Positions 17,434 through 25,200 of a DNA stretch of 64,000 nt are shown piece after piece (position 1 is the stretch's first letter; each line of letters begins with the position of its first letter). Origin of the DNA: Haloarcula nitratireducens (GTDB lineage: Archaea > Halobacteriota > Halobacteria > Halobacteriales > Haloarculaceae); contig NZ_RKLT01000007.1 of the NCBI RefSeq assembly GCF_019599505.1, positions 1 to 64,000 of the forward strand, in the 5' to 3' direction. The notes under the pieces are model-generated. The model worked only from the letters and a program-made list of their open reading frames with translations, was not told the DNA's origin and did no database searches. The translations under genes were made by a program, and so were the position numbers.

Positions 17434-19110
17434 ATGGACGCTGACGACTCTGAGACTGACGACACCACCGAGTCGTCGAGGCCGGACGATTCCGAAGCGA
17501 CGACACAGTCTGATCTCCTGGCGAGCGCGGACGAGCGAACCACGGCCGACGAGGCCGAGTCCGCAGGCGAACTCGACCCGGTTTCTGATTCGAATGCAAC
17601 TCGGACGAATACAGAGCCGGCTCCGACGACCGAGTCCAGCGAGGAACAGTCGTCATCGACCGAAGATAGAGAACTGTCGTCACCCGAAGAGGGAGAACCG
17701 TCGTCTCCCGCTGAGAGCGAGACGTCAGCTCCCGATGCCAGTACGTCGATCTCGACCGAAAATAGCGAGTCAGTCTCTCTCGACGGCGAGGAATCGTCGG
17801 CTCGCGACAGCGACGGCTCGCAGTCTATCGAGGACATGCTTCTCGAGTTCGAGGAGCAGGAGGGGCTGATTCGCGACCGCTCGCTGCTCGATCCCAACCA
17901 CGTCGTCGAGGAAGACCGCATCGTCGGCCGCGACCGGCAGCTCCAGGAAGTAACGAAGATGCTCCGGGTCGCACTCGGTGACAACCGACCGCCGAATCTC
18001 TTTCTATACGGTCCCTCGGGGACGGGGAAGTCCCTCATCACCAAGGCCGTCTGTAAGAACATCAGTCAGATCTGTTCGTCGAGGGACATCCGATTCGGGA
18101 CGGTCGAAGTCAACTGCCAGGACCTCGATACGCTCGGTATCGCCGTCTACGAACTCGGTCGCCGCGCCGCCGACGAAGCGGACGTCGACATCGAGGTACC
18201 GAAACACGGCGTCGCCACGAAGGAGAAGTGGGACGAGCTGTATCGCATCGTCAACGAGAACTTCGATTCCGTGGTGTTCGTTCTCGACGAACTCGACATG
18301 CTCGTCGGCCGCCGCGACAAACAGGACCCCGCGTTCTCGCGGCTCCTCTACCAGCTCTCGCGTGCGGGTGCCAACGACGAGATGACCGCTCACATCTCCG
18401 TCGTCGCCATCTCGAACGACACGAAGATGATGGAACTCGTCGGCAGTCGCGCGCTGAGTTCGTTCACCCCCGAGGACGTCCACTTCGACGATTACGACGC
18501 GAACCAACTGCAGTCGATCCTCCGGCGACGACAGGACGCCTTCCACGAGGACGTCCTCGACGACGGCGTCATCTCGCTGGCGGCGGCGTTCGCCGCACAG
18601 ACCCACGGCGACGCGCGGAAAGCCATCGACCTGATTCGGGTCGCCGGCGAACTCGCGGAGCGGGAGGGCGATTCCAACGTCCGCGAACGACACGTCCGTG
18701 CGGCTCAGGACAAGGTCGAGAAGAACCGCGTGTTAGAGGTCGTCCGCGGCATCAGCACGCAGAAGAAGCTCTGTCTGTACGCGACCGCGGCGGTTGCAAC
18801 GGAGACGGAAGACGAAACCGCCCGGAGCACGACGGGGTATCGCGTCTATCAGTTCCTCACCGACTCCATCGACGCCGACCAGTATCACCAGGAGACGTAC
18901 GTCAACAAGATGAAGGAGATGACGACCTACTCGCTCGTGGACTTCGAGCGGCGGAGCCACGGTCCGAGCTCGGGGATGTTCTTGGAGTTCCAGTTCGGCG
19001 AGCGGCCACGGACCATCCTCGAAACTCTCAGGGAAGACTCTCGACTGGAGATGGTCGCCGCCGATGAGGTGCAGTCCGTCGTCAGGGCGCAGGTCCGAAA
19101 CGAGGCGTAA
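17434..19110 (+). CDS. Orc1/Cdc6-type replication initiator
   Basis: 558 aa. AAA+ core: Walker A G-P-S-G-T-G-K-S (193-200), Walker B V-F-V-L-D-E-L-D (281-288), sensor 1 near N328, sensor-2 Arg in H-G-D-A-R-K-A-I (about 395), then a C-terminal winged helix (about 430-558) for DNA binding. The family binds origin repeats and loads the MCM helicase. Iterons flank the gene on both sides, so it almost certainly recognises them. Archaeal homologues are usually near 400 aa; the surplus is an N-terminal acidic, Ser/Glu/Asp-rich, low-complexity segment of about 130 residues before S-I-E-D-M-L-L-E-F-E. Confidence 0.95.
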   Translation: MDADDSETDDTTESSRPDDSEATTQSDLLASADERTTADEAESAGELDPVSDSNATRTNTEPAPTTESSEEQSSSTEDRELSSPEEGEPSSPAESETSAPDASTSISTENSESVSLDGEESSARDSDGSQSIEDMLLEFEEQEGLIRDRSLLDPNHVVEEDRIVGRDRQLQEVTKMLRVALGDNRPPNLFLYGPSGTGKSLITKAVCKNISQICSSRDIRFGTVEVNCQDLDTLGIAVYELGRRAADEADVDIEVPKHGVATKEKWDELYRIVNENFDSVVFVLDELDMLVGRRDKQDPAFSRLLYQLSRAGANDEMTAHISVVAISNDTKMMELVGSRALSSFTPEDVHFDDYDANQLQSILRRRQDAFHEDVLDDGVISLAAAFAAQTHGDARKAIDLIRVAGELAEREGDSNVRERHVRAAQDKVEKNRVLEVVRGISTQKKLCLYATAAVATETEDETARSTTGYRVYQFLTDSIDADQYHQETYVNKMKEMTTYSLVDFERRSHGPSSGMFLEFQFGERPRTILETLREDSRLEMVAADEVQSVVRAQVRNEA

Positions 19111-19134
19111 CCGACGCACGTCGGATCCGACAGA

Positions 19135-19152
19135 CCCCTCTATCGAAGTGTT
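19135..19152 (-). repeat. Origin iteron R1
   Basis: CCCCTCTATCGAAGTGTT, right-cluster consensus, 24 bp after the orc1/cdc6 stop. Confidence 0.8.
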
Positions 19153-19166
19153 CTCTGATAACCACA

Positions 19167-19184
19167 CCCCTCTATCGAAGTGTA
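19167..19184 (-). repeat. Origin iteron R2
   Basis: CCCCTCTATCGAAGTGTA, one mismatch, preceded by CCACA. Confidence 0.8.
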
Positions 19185-19358
19185 GATCTCGTTCAAAGGC
19201 GCTCTAGTGCCGATATCTCTCAGTGCCGAAGGGTCGGATCTGTCGTCCTCCGGATAGTAATAGGCGAGCTCGAGGCGCTCTCCGTTTCCAAGTAGACCGA
19301 CGTTCGGGTCGCCCTCTCCGTCGAGGGTTTCGCCGACCGGTTCGCTCTGACGGTCACC

Positions 19359-19376
19359 CCCCTCTATCGAAGTGTT
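19359..19376 (-). repeat. Origin iteron R3
   Basis: Exact right-cluster copy, with a lengthened C run. Confidence 0.8.
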
Positions 19377-19402
19377 TTCGCCGATTAGTTCCTTCAGCCA
19401 CG

Positions 19403-19498
19403 CTCCCCCCTATCGATGTGTTCTCCCGACGATTTCTCCGAGTAGTCACGCTCCCCCCTATCGATGTGTTCTCCCGACGATTTCTCCGAGTAGTCACC
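19403..19498. repeat. Tandem 48-bp duplication containing iterons R4 and R5
   Basis: Bases 19403-19450 and 19451-19498 are identical except for the last position. Each unit holds CCCCCCTATCGATGTGTT (iterons at 19405-19422 and 19453-19470, reverse) plus a CTCCCGACGATTTCTCCGAG spacer. A recent duplication enlarging the array. Confidence 0.85.
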
Positions 19499-19516
19499 CT
19501 CCCCTATCGAAGTGTC
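19499..19516 (-). repeat. Origin iteron R6 (degenerate)
   Basis: CTCCCCTATCGAAGTGTC, keeps the TATCGAAGTGT core and the 46-bp phase of the array. Confidence 0.65.
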
Positions 19517-19543
19517 TTTTCGACGAGTCCGTTCGGACGGTCT

Positions 19544-19561
19544 CCCCTCTATCGAAGTGTT
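19544..19561 (-). repeat. Origin iteron R7
   Basis: CCCCTCTATCGAAGTGTT exact, starting 45 bp after R6. Confidence 0.8.
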
Positions 19562-19707
19562 CGGTTCCTTCTGCTGTTACCCCGTGTTCGGCCGAAACCG
19601 ATAGTGAGAGGTTCACTGTACTGATCTCGATTCGATACTGGTCCGTCCACTCCCGATCGATCGACCGGTGTGTCGGAATTCTCGCTGGCGGTCGTTTCCG
19701 GTTGCCC

Positions 19708-19725
19708 AACACTTCGATAGAGGGG
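19708..19725 (+). repeat. Origin iteron R8, inverted outer copy
   Basis: AACACTTCGATAGAGGGG exact with a TGTGTG tail; the only forward copy on the right side, marking the outer boundary. Confidence 0.8.
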
Positions 19726-19838
19726 TGTGTGACCTCGTTCGATTTCGATACCCACGGGTCAGCGCACGTCTGAGAGGCGAACGACAACAGAGCGACGCCA
19801 GCGAGAAAGAGAGGGAGAGAAAGCCGGAAAGAGTGGAC

Positions 19839-20024
19839 TCAACGGAGTGACCGATCGACCACGACAGTTTCACAGCGCGGACAGAGCAACCGGTCGGAAT
19901 CGATCGAGACGTCGGACAGCCACTCACCGTCTATCGGGCTCTCGTGGTCGCAGGCGGGACAGAACAAGACTGTCTTCGAGTCTCTCCGATCGGGCTCTCG
20001 CGAGCGCGGTCGTTCCAGACTCAT
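19839..20024 (-). CDS. Small zinc-ribbon protein
   Basis: 61 aa, M-S-L-E-R-P-R-S-R-E start. Two CxxC knuckles, C-P-A-C-D and C-P-R-C-E, 25-30 residues apart, form a likely zinc ribbon. Its ATG overlaps the TGA of the preceding membrane-protein gene (ATGA), so the two are co-translated. Such haloarchaeal small zinc proteins mostly have no assigned function. The frame is open further upstream, but that part runs antiphase through the membrane gene and is not used. Confidence 0.65.
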   Translation of the reverse strand: MSLERPRSREPDRRDSKTVLFCPACDHESPIDGEWLSDVSIDSDRLLCPRCETVVVDRSLR

Positions 20025-20278
20025 CTGCCCGGCGAGTAGTTCTGCCCGAAGGCGGCACACACGACGTTCAGAACGAACAGACTGCCGACGAAGTGTGGTG
20101 AGGACGCGACGACGCCGGTCAGCAGCGTCATCGAGATGACGATCGGAAGGAGGATCGTCGCCCAGAAGGCGAGGCCCCGAACGGTCGTCACGAGCGCCTC
20201 GATGGTGGTGACTGCCGCCGACTGAACGACGGCGACGATCGCGGGCGGGCGTGGAAGCGAGGAGGATGCGGTCGACAT
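20021..20278 (-). CDS. Small membrane protein coupled to the zinc-ribbon protein
   Basis: 85 aa. Two probable membrane segments, about residues 35-58 (G-L-A-F-W-A-T-I-L-L-P-I-V-I-S-M) and 62-80 (F-V-G-S-L-F-V-L-N-V-V). No recognised family. A TATA-like element (20317-20325, minus strand) lies about 40 bp upstream. Its stop overlaps the zinc-ribbon start. The pair sits next to the origin, but any link with replication is speculation. Confidence 0.6.
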   Translation of the reverse strand: MSTASSSLPRPPAIVAVVQSAAVTTIEALVTTVRGLAFWATILLPIVISMTLLTGVVASSPHFVGSLFVLNVVCAAFGQNYSPGR

Positions 20279-20559
20279 GGGTGGGTTCCTTACTCCGACC
20301 TATCAACGCATATCATCATATAAGCGCCAGATGATTGGTATCGTTTCAGATTTGTTTACAAAGAAGATCCCGTTTCACCCCATTTTAGCCACTTTCTGAA
20401 ACTGACGAGGATCGCTTAGATTCCAGGAGACGTTTTAAAGCCGAACCAGAGGCGATAGATGTCGGAACAACCCGATCTATCCCTGTGTCACGATCACGCT
20501 CGCCACGGGTACCGGCTCGACCTATCAAAAATGCGGATAAAATCCTCGAAGAGCGGTGA

Positions 20560-21045
20560 CTACGCTCGGTCGCGGACGAACGTCACCGGGCAGGGAGCGT
20601 TCAACATCACCGTCTGGGCGGTGCTACCGAATACCGCTTTGCCGGCCGGCGACCGCTGGCGACCGCCGACGACGACGCGGTCGGCGTCCACCTCCTCGGC
20701 GATCTCGACGATCCCTTCCCCGCGTCTCCCGGTCGTGGCGCGCGCGTAACAGTCGATGGAGTCGTCGGCCAGTTCTTCGGTTACGACCCGCGTGACGCCC
20801 ATCTCCGCGGCGAGTTCGTCGGGTTCGATGTCTGCCGTCTCGGCGTCCAGTATCCGCTCCACCGCTTCGCGATAGGACCCGTTATCGAAGACGTGAGCGA
20901 TCACGACGGTCGCGTCGTTCGGCGGGGCGATCTCGCGAACGGTCGTCACGAGCGAGTCGATACGCGTCCCGTCGCGACCCCCGATGGCGAGCAGTACCGT
21001 TTCTAGTCCCGCGCTCGACCTCTCTGCCGTGGGTTCTGCGCTCAT
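20560..21045 (-). CDS. Universal stress protein (UspA family)
   Basis: 161 aa with about 15 extra N-terminal residues. The UspA fold is shown by the first strand V-L-L-A-I-G-G-R-D, the middle A-D-R-V-V-V-G-G-R-Q-R-S and the nucleotide-binding G-(x)-G-S-T-A-Q motif in G-K-A-V-F-G-S-T-A-Q, followed by A-P-C-P-V-T-F-V. The G-x2-G-x9-G(S/T) form fits an ATP-binding member. Its TATA-like GTATTTTACG sits about 28 bp upstream, suggesting a leaderless transcript. Role in stress signalling is known only at family level. Confidence 0.88.
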   Translation of the reverse strand: MSAEPTAERSSAGLETVLLAIGGRDGTRIDSLVTTVREIAPPNDATVVIAHVFDNGSYREAVERILDAETADIEPDELAAEMGVTRVVTEELADDSIDCYARATTGRRGEGIVEIAEEVDADRVVVGGRQRSPAGKAVFGSTAQTVMLNAPCPVTFVRDRA

Positions 21046-21155
21046 CCTATCGGCGTAGAAACGACCGAGGCGTAAAATACTGGCCCCGATTTACTATTAT
21101 TATAGTAATTATTTGTGCCGGGGGATAGCCTCCCGTAGAGCGCGCTTTCCGGTCT

Positions 21156-21260
21156 TTACGCGCCCAGTTTCTCTTCGTGGTTCTCTTCTCGGTGGTCGTT
21201 CAGTCCGCTCACGCTCTCGAACGTCGCATCGCAGTACTGACACTGATACTGATCTGTCAC
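21156..21260 (-). CDS. 34-aa C2H2 zinc-finger micro-protein
   Basis: A GTG-initiated ORF encoding one classical finger: C-Q-Y-C-D-A-T-F, then L-N-D-H-R-E-E-N-H, i.e. C-x2-C-x12-H-x4-H with the conserved aromatic and Leu. GGAGG six bases before the GTG supports this start; no ATG is in frame upstream before a stop. It lies between the Bat-type regulator (84 bp upstream) and uspA, all on the same strand. Tiny C2H2 proteins are common in haloarchaea and some have regulatory roles; the role here is unknown. It is short enough to be dropped by length filters. Confidence 0.7.
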   Translation of the reverse strand: MTDQYQCQYCDATFESVSGLNDHREENHEEKLGA

Positions 21261-21344
21261 GAGTTCCCTCCGGCCGGAGCTACGCTGCGCGTCGATGCGA
21301 ACCTTCCGTGCGAATATTCAGGTCTTCCTTGGGGAGAAACGGTG

Positions 21345-22043
21345 TCACTCGTCGTCGCTCGCTTCCTCTACGGCGGTGGGTAGCGCGCTGCTGATGAGCT
21401 TCTCGTGTCCGCGTCGGAGTCGCTCGGAAACCGACTGCGCCGAGACGTCGAGCTTCTCGGCGAGTTCTTCGACGGTCGTCTCGCGCGGCACTTCGAAGTA
21501 TCCCTCACGGTGGGCCGTGATGAGGGTCGTGTACTGGACCTCGGAGAGCCCGAACTGCGTGCCCGGTTCGCTCTCCATCTGCGTGACGCTCTCGATCTCC
21601 ATCGTCAGGTCCTCTTCCTGACAGAATTGGTACGTCCGCGAGAGCGCGTCCGTGTCGGGGAAGACGATTCGGAAGCTCCACCGGTCGTTCCTCCCGTGGG
21701 CGTCCGTGATCGTCCCCTCTTCGTAGACGAGCGATTGGACCACGGCTGCGATATCGTCGACCCACGCCATCCGATAGAGCCACTCGTCGTCCAGGTCGAC
21801 GAGCAACTCCTCGTCCTCGACGCTCGGGTCGGCGTCGAACGCGTCGGTGATCTCGTCGAGTTCGGCACCGCTGGCCCAGAGAATCGGCATCACGCGGGCC
21901 TCACCGTGGGCTACCACTCGCTCGACGTCGAACACGACATCCGGTATTCGTGTGAACGTCTCCCAGAGAGCGAACTCCTCCGCCGGGAGACTGATCTCTG
22001 CGGCTGTTGCCATCTCATCGGACGGGACGGCCAGCAGTGACAT
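21345..22043 (-). CDS. Bat-type (HTH_10) transcriptional regulator
   Basis: 232 aa from M-S-L-L-A-V-P-S-D-E; M-A-T-A-A-E-I-S ten codons later is an alternative. The N-terminal half is the bacterio-opsin-activator-like sensor region (F-A-L-W-E-T-F). The last 55 residues hold the HTH_10 domain: G-L-S-E-V-Q-Y-T-T-L, Y-F-E-V-P-R, and T-V-E-E-L-A-E-K-L-D-V-S-A-Q-S-V-S-E-R-L-R-R. This family is abundant in haloarchaea. It is divergent from the binding-protein/APC-permease operon and may control it, which is inference from position. Confidence 0.85.
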   Translation of the reverse strand: MSLLAVPSDEMATAAEISLPAEEFALWETFTRIPDVVFDVERVVAHGEARVMPILWASGAELDEITDAFDADPSVEDEELLVDLDDEWLYRMAWVDDIAAVVQSLVYEEGTITDAHGRNDRWSFRIVFPDTDALSRTYQFCQEEDLTMEIESVTQMESEPGTQFGLSEVQYTTLITAHREGYFEVPRETTVEELAEKLDVSAQSVSERLRRGHEKLISSALPTAVEEASDDE

Positions 22044-22154
22044 AGGCGTGTGGGTGTCACGGGCGAATCGACCGGGCGGAATACGCGGTGATGACTTAAG
22101 TAGCCTGAATGATTCAGCACAGGGCATGTCCGGCTAAGTACCCAAAACTAAGTC

Positions 22155-23822
22155 GTGACAGAGAGTACAGACAGTGAGACCGGCGACCGGAACGAGGAGT
22201 CACTGCGGTCGCCAGACAACACGAGAGGCCTGAGTCGTCGGCGGTTATTGACGGGGCTCGGGACGGCAGGAGCGACGGCGCTCGCGGGCTGTTCGGCGAA
22301 TCCGACGACGCCCGACGGCGGCGACCTCCGTATCGGGACACTCCACCCGCCCGTCACGCTGGACCCGATCGAGATCCGCGACGTCGGCTCGGCGCAGATG
22401 GCCGAGAAGATCTTCGACAGTCTCTACGCGTACGACGAGTCGACCGAGCTCGTTCCGCAGATCGCGACCGGTCGACCGCAGACTGACGAGAGCGACCGGC
22501 GCTATACGGTCGAGATACGGGAGGACGCCACGTTTCAGAACGGGCAGTCGGTGCTGGCGGAGGACGTGAAATACTCGTTCGAGGCCCCGGTCGAGGAGGA
22601 CACGCCCAAGAGCTGGCGGTTCGACATGATCGAGTCGATCGAGACGCCCGACGACCGAACCGTTCGGTTCAATCTGGCGTATCCGTACCCGGCGTTCACT
22701 CACTCCCTGACGCACGAGATCGTGCCGAAGTCGGTTCGCGAAGCGGGCAGGGAGAAGTTCGCGGAGGAACCGGTGGGAGCCGGTCCGTTCGAGGTGCGGC
22801 ACTTCTCGAAGGAGAAGAAGGCCAAGGTCGTCCGATGGAAGGACTACTGGGGCGAGCCCAAACCCGCTATCGCGAAGATAACCGCCATTCATCAGGAGTC
22901 GCCGATAACCCGGATGATGAGTCTCGTCTCCGGACGAAACAGGATCATCGAACCCGTCTCTCCCCGAATCCGGGATCTCCTTTCGAAGCGGAACGGTACG
23001 AACGTCGGCCTGCGGGAGGGGCACAGTACCTATCACATCGGATTCAATCTGAACGACGGGCCGACCACCGACGAGACGGTCCGGAAGGCCATCGACTACT
23101 GTATCGACATGGACAAGGAGGTCGAGAAGTTCATCGCACCGGTCGGCGAGCGGGTGCACAGCCCGCTGCCCGAGGAGATGGCCGAGGAGTGGGACATGCC
23201 GTTACAGAAGTGGCGCGACATGTCGGTCCCTCGGAACACCTCGAAGGCCGAACAGCTGTTCAGCGAGGCCGGCGTGAACAAGGAGATCGAGATTCTCGTC
23301 CCGAAGGACCCCAAGCGCAAGGAGATCGGGCGCAAGCTGGCGACCGGCATCCGCGAGGCCGGTCAGCGCGCCTCCGTGTCGCCGACGAGCTGGGAGGGGT
23401 ATCTCGAGAAACACGTCAGCGGTTCGGCGAGCGATTACATGGTCTACATCGACGGTACCCACGGCGGACCCGACCCGGATTCGTTCGTCTATCAGACGCT
23501 TCATCACGACCAGGAAGGGAAGACTCAGGGGATATTCTACGACAACGCGGATCTCATGGAACGCATCAAGCGCGCGCGGAAGACGAGCGATCGGGAGAAG
23601 CGACGGGGACTCTACGAGTCCATTATCACCGAAGCCCTCGAAGATCGGGCTCTCCTCCCGGCGTACTCCTACCAGAACAGTTTCGGATACAAGGACACGG
23701 TCGAGGGATTCCGGATTCATCCGAACGCGCAGCTCAACCCGCGCGTCGTGAGTCCGAACAACGTGATATCGATAGACGACACTGACTTCCTCGGTAGCGA
23801 CCAGGGCGGTGGTTCGCGATGA
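22155..23822 (+). CDS. Peptide/nickel-type solute-binding lipoprotein (SBP_bac_5)
   Basis: 555 aa, GTG start. Twin-Arg segment G-L-S-R-R-R-L-L-T-G and lipobox L-A-G-C place it as a Tat lipoprotein outside the membrane. The mature part fits the DppA/OppA family: R-I-G-T-L-H-P-P-V-T-L-D-P-I, F-Q-N-G-Q-S-V-L-A-E-D-V-K-Y-S-F-E and P-V-G-A-G-P-F-E. No dipeptide permease or ATPase genes follow. Instead its TGA overlaps the ATG of an APC-family secondary transporter, an unusual partner for an ABC binding protein. Ligand is likely a peptide, amino acid or amine. Confidence 0.88.
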   Translation: MTESTDSETGDRNEESLRSPDNTRGLSRRRLLTGLGTAGATALAGCSANPTTPDGGDLRIGTLHPPVTLDPIEIRDVGSAQMAEKIFDSLYAYDESTELVPQIATGRPQTDESDRRYTVEIREDATFQNGQSVLAEDVKYSFEAPVEEDTPKSWRFDMIESIETPDDRTVRFNLAYPYPAFTHSLTHEIVPKSVREAGREKFAEEPVGAGPFEVRHFSKEKKAKVVRWKDYWGEPKPAIAKITAIHQESPITRMMSLVSGRNRIIEPVSPRIRDLLSKRNGTNVGLREGHSTYHIGFNLNDGPTTDETVRKAIDYCIDMDKEVEKFIAPVGERVHSPLPEEMAEEWDMPLQKWRDMSVPRNTSKAEQLFSEAGVNKEIEILVPKDPKRKEIGRKLATGIREAGQRASVSPTSWEGYLEKHVSGSASDYMVYIDGTHGGPDPDSFVYQTLHHDQEGKTQGIFYDNADLMERIKRARKTSDREKRRGLYESIITEALEDRALLPAYSYQNSFGYKDTVEGFRIHPNAQLNPRVVSPNNVISIDDTDFLGSDQGGGSR

Positions 23823-25126
23823 GCAACCAGTTCGGACTGCCGACGAGCGTCGCGCTCGGCGTCGGCGGAATCGTCGGCGGCGGGATCTACGCGGCGATCG
23901 GCATCGTCGTGGCGGCCGCCGGCGTCCTGACGTGGCTCTCGTACACCCTCGCGACTATCGTCGTGCTCTGTGCGGCGTACTCCTACACTAACGTCAACCA
24001 GATCACGGACAGCGAGGGCGGCTCGGTCAGTTACATCGAGGAACTGACAGGCTGGTCGACGGGCGCGGCGGTCGTCGGCTGGACGCTCGTCGTCGGTTAC
24101 ATCGGCACGATGGCGATGTACTCCTACGCGTTCGGGGCGTTCGCCGAGATGATGATCGGGGCCGCCTATCTCGGGGGCTTCCCGATGCGACGCGTCCTCT
24201 CGGTCGGAATGGTCGCCCTGTTCATCGGTATCAACCTCCTCGGGGCGGGTTCGTCGACCTCCATCGAGCGCTGGCTGGTCCTCGCACAGGCCGGCATCAT
24301 CAGCGTCTTCGCTATCTGGGCGGTGTTCTTCGGCTTCAGCAATCAGAGCCTCACCCTCGGCCTCTCCGAGTTCGGCATCAACGCGTTCATCGCGGCGTCG
24401 GTCTCGTTCGTCTCCTTCGAGGGATGGCAACTACAGCTCTACAGTCAAGACGAGTTCGAGAACCCGAAAGAGACGCTGAAACGCGGAATCTACATCTCTA
24501 TCGGTATCGCCGCGTTCATCTACATCCTCGTCGGGTTCGTCATCACGAGCCTGCTGCCGCCAGCGACGGTCGGCGCACAGCCGGAGGCGGCGCTGCTCTT
24601 CGCCTCCCTGGAGATAAATCAGTACCTCGCGCTCGCGGTCGGCATCTCGGCGCTGGTTTCGACCGCCAGCGCGGTCAACTCGACGCTGTTCAACAGCGCC
24701 ATCTTCGCGGACAACCTGGCGTCTGAGGACATTCTCCCCGAGGAGATGGGGGCGCACGGCGATCGGTCGGTACCGATATACGCGGTCCTCGTCATCGGCG
24801 TCCTGACGGCGCTGTTCACGAGCTTCGGGAGCTTGGAGGCGGTCGTGGAGTTCGCGTCGCTGATGTACATCGTGGTGTTCGGCTCGGTCTGCGCGCTCGC
24901 CTTCCTGTACCGCGACGAGGCCGACATCTCCGCGATTCCGCCTCTCGTCGGCGTCGCCGGCTGCGCGTTCTTCTTCTGTGCGCTGCTCTGGTACCTCTAC
25001 ACGCAGCTGTACTCGGTGTTCGTCCTCGTCGTCGCCATCGCCATCGTCGTGTTCGCCGTCGAAGCGCTGTACTTCAAGCGCGACGCGATCGGCGAGGGAA
25101 TCAAACAGGTTCAGGAGGACATATGA
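23819..25126 (+). CDS. APC-superfamily amino acid permease
   Basis: 435 aa, about 12 membrane segments. The first segment carries G-V-G-G-I-V-G-G-G-I-Y, the glycine-rich APC substrate-binding motif, and F-E-G-W-Q-L-Q-L-Y precedes the E-F-E-N-P-K-E-T loop typical of amino acid permeases. It would import amino acids or amines with a cation. ATGA overlap with the upstream binding protein and with the downstream 25-aa ORF places it in the middle of a tightly coupled operon. Confidence 0.88.
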   Translation: MSNQFGLPTSVALGVGGIVGGGIYAAIGIVVAAAGVLTWLSYTLATIVVLCAAYSYTNVNQITDSEGGSVSYIEELTGWSTGAAVVGWTLVVGYIGTMAMYSYAFGAFAEMMIGAAYLGGFPMRRVLSVGMVALFIGINLLGAGSSTSIERWLVLAQAGIISVFAIWAVFFGFSNQSLTLGLSEFGINAFIAASVSFVSFEGWQLQLYSQDEFENPKETLKRGIYISIGIAAFIYILVGFVITSLLPPATVGAQPEAALLFASLEINQYLALAVGISALVSTASAVNSTLFNSAIFADNLASEDILPEEMGAHGDRSVPIYAVLVIGVLTALFTSFGSLEAVVEFASLMYIVVFGSVCALAFLYRDEADISAIPPLVGVAGCAFFFCALLWYLYTQLYSVFVLVVAIAIVVFAVEALYFKRDAIGEGIKQVQEDI

Positions 25127-25200
25127 CGACCGAACTCACGAGCGAGCCCGTCGGAGTACGACCGACGGCCGAACGACCGAACGGAGGGTCGAGCCGATGA
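25123..25200 (+). CDS. 25-aa micro-ORF linking permease and SPW protein
   Basis: ATG overlaps the permease stop (ATGA at 25123-25126) and its own TGA overlaps the next ATG (ATGA at 25197-25200). AGGAGG at 25113-25118, four bases before the start, is a strong ribosome site. The peptide begins M-T-T-E-L-T-S-E-P-V and ends N-G-G-S-S-R, hydrophilic with no known family. Either a functional micro-protein or a pure translation-coupling relay. The reading frame and both overlaps are directly seen; function is unknown. Confidence 0.55.
   Translation: MTTELTSEPVGVRPTAERPNGGSSR

Larger units (their letters stand above)
19111..19838. other. Right half of replication origin: eight further iterons
   Basis: Seven reverse-oriented copies and one forward copy of the iteron, mostly the AACACTTCGATAGAGGGG variant. 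Five successive copies start 45-48 bp apart. Short open frames that cross the repeats do not look like genes. Between 19562 and 19838 I see only the last iteron and unremarkable sequence. Confidence 0.78.

Noticed and set aside
16694..19725. Repeats considered as a CRISPR array
   Set aside because: Repeats are only 18 bp, occur in both orientations, have irregular spacing outside one cluster, flank an orc1/cdc6 gene and have no cas genes nearby; origin iterons explain them.
20459..20749. 96-aa plus-strand frame before uspA
   Set aside because: Its second half is antisense to uspA and the rest has no features.
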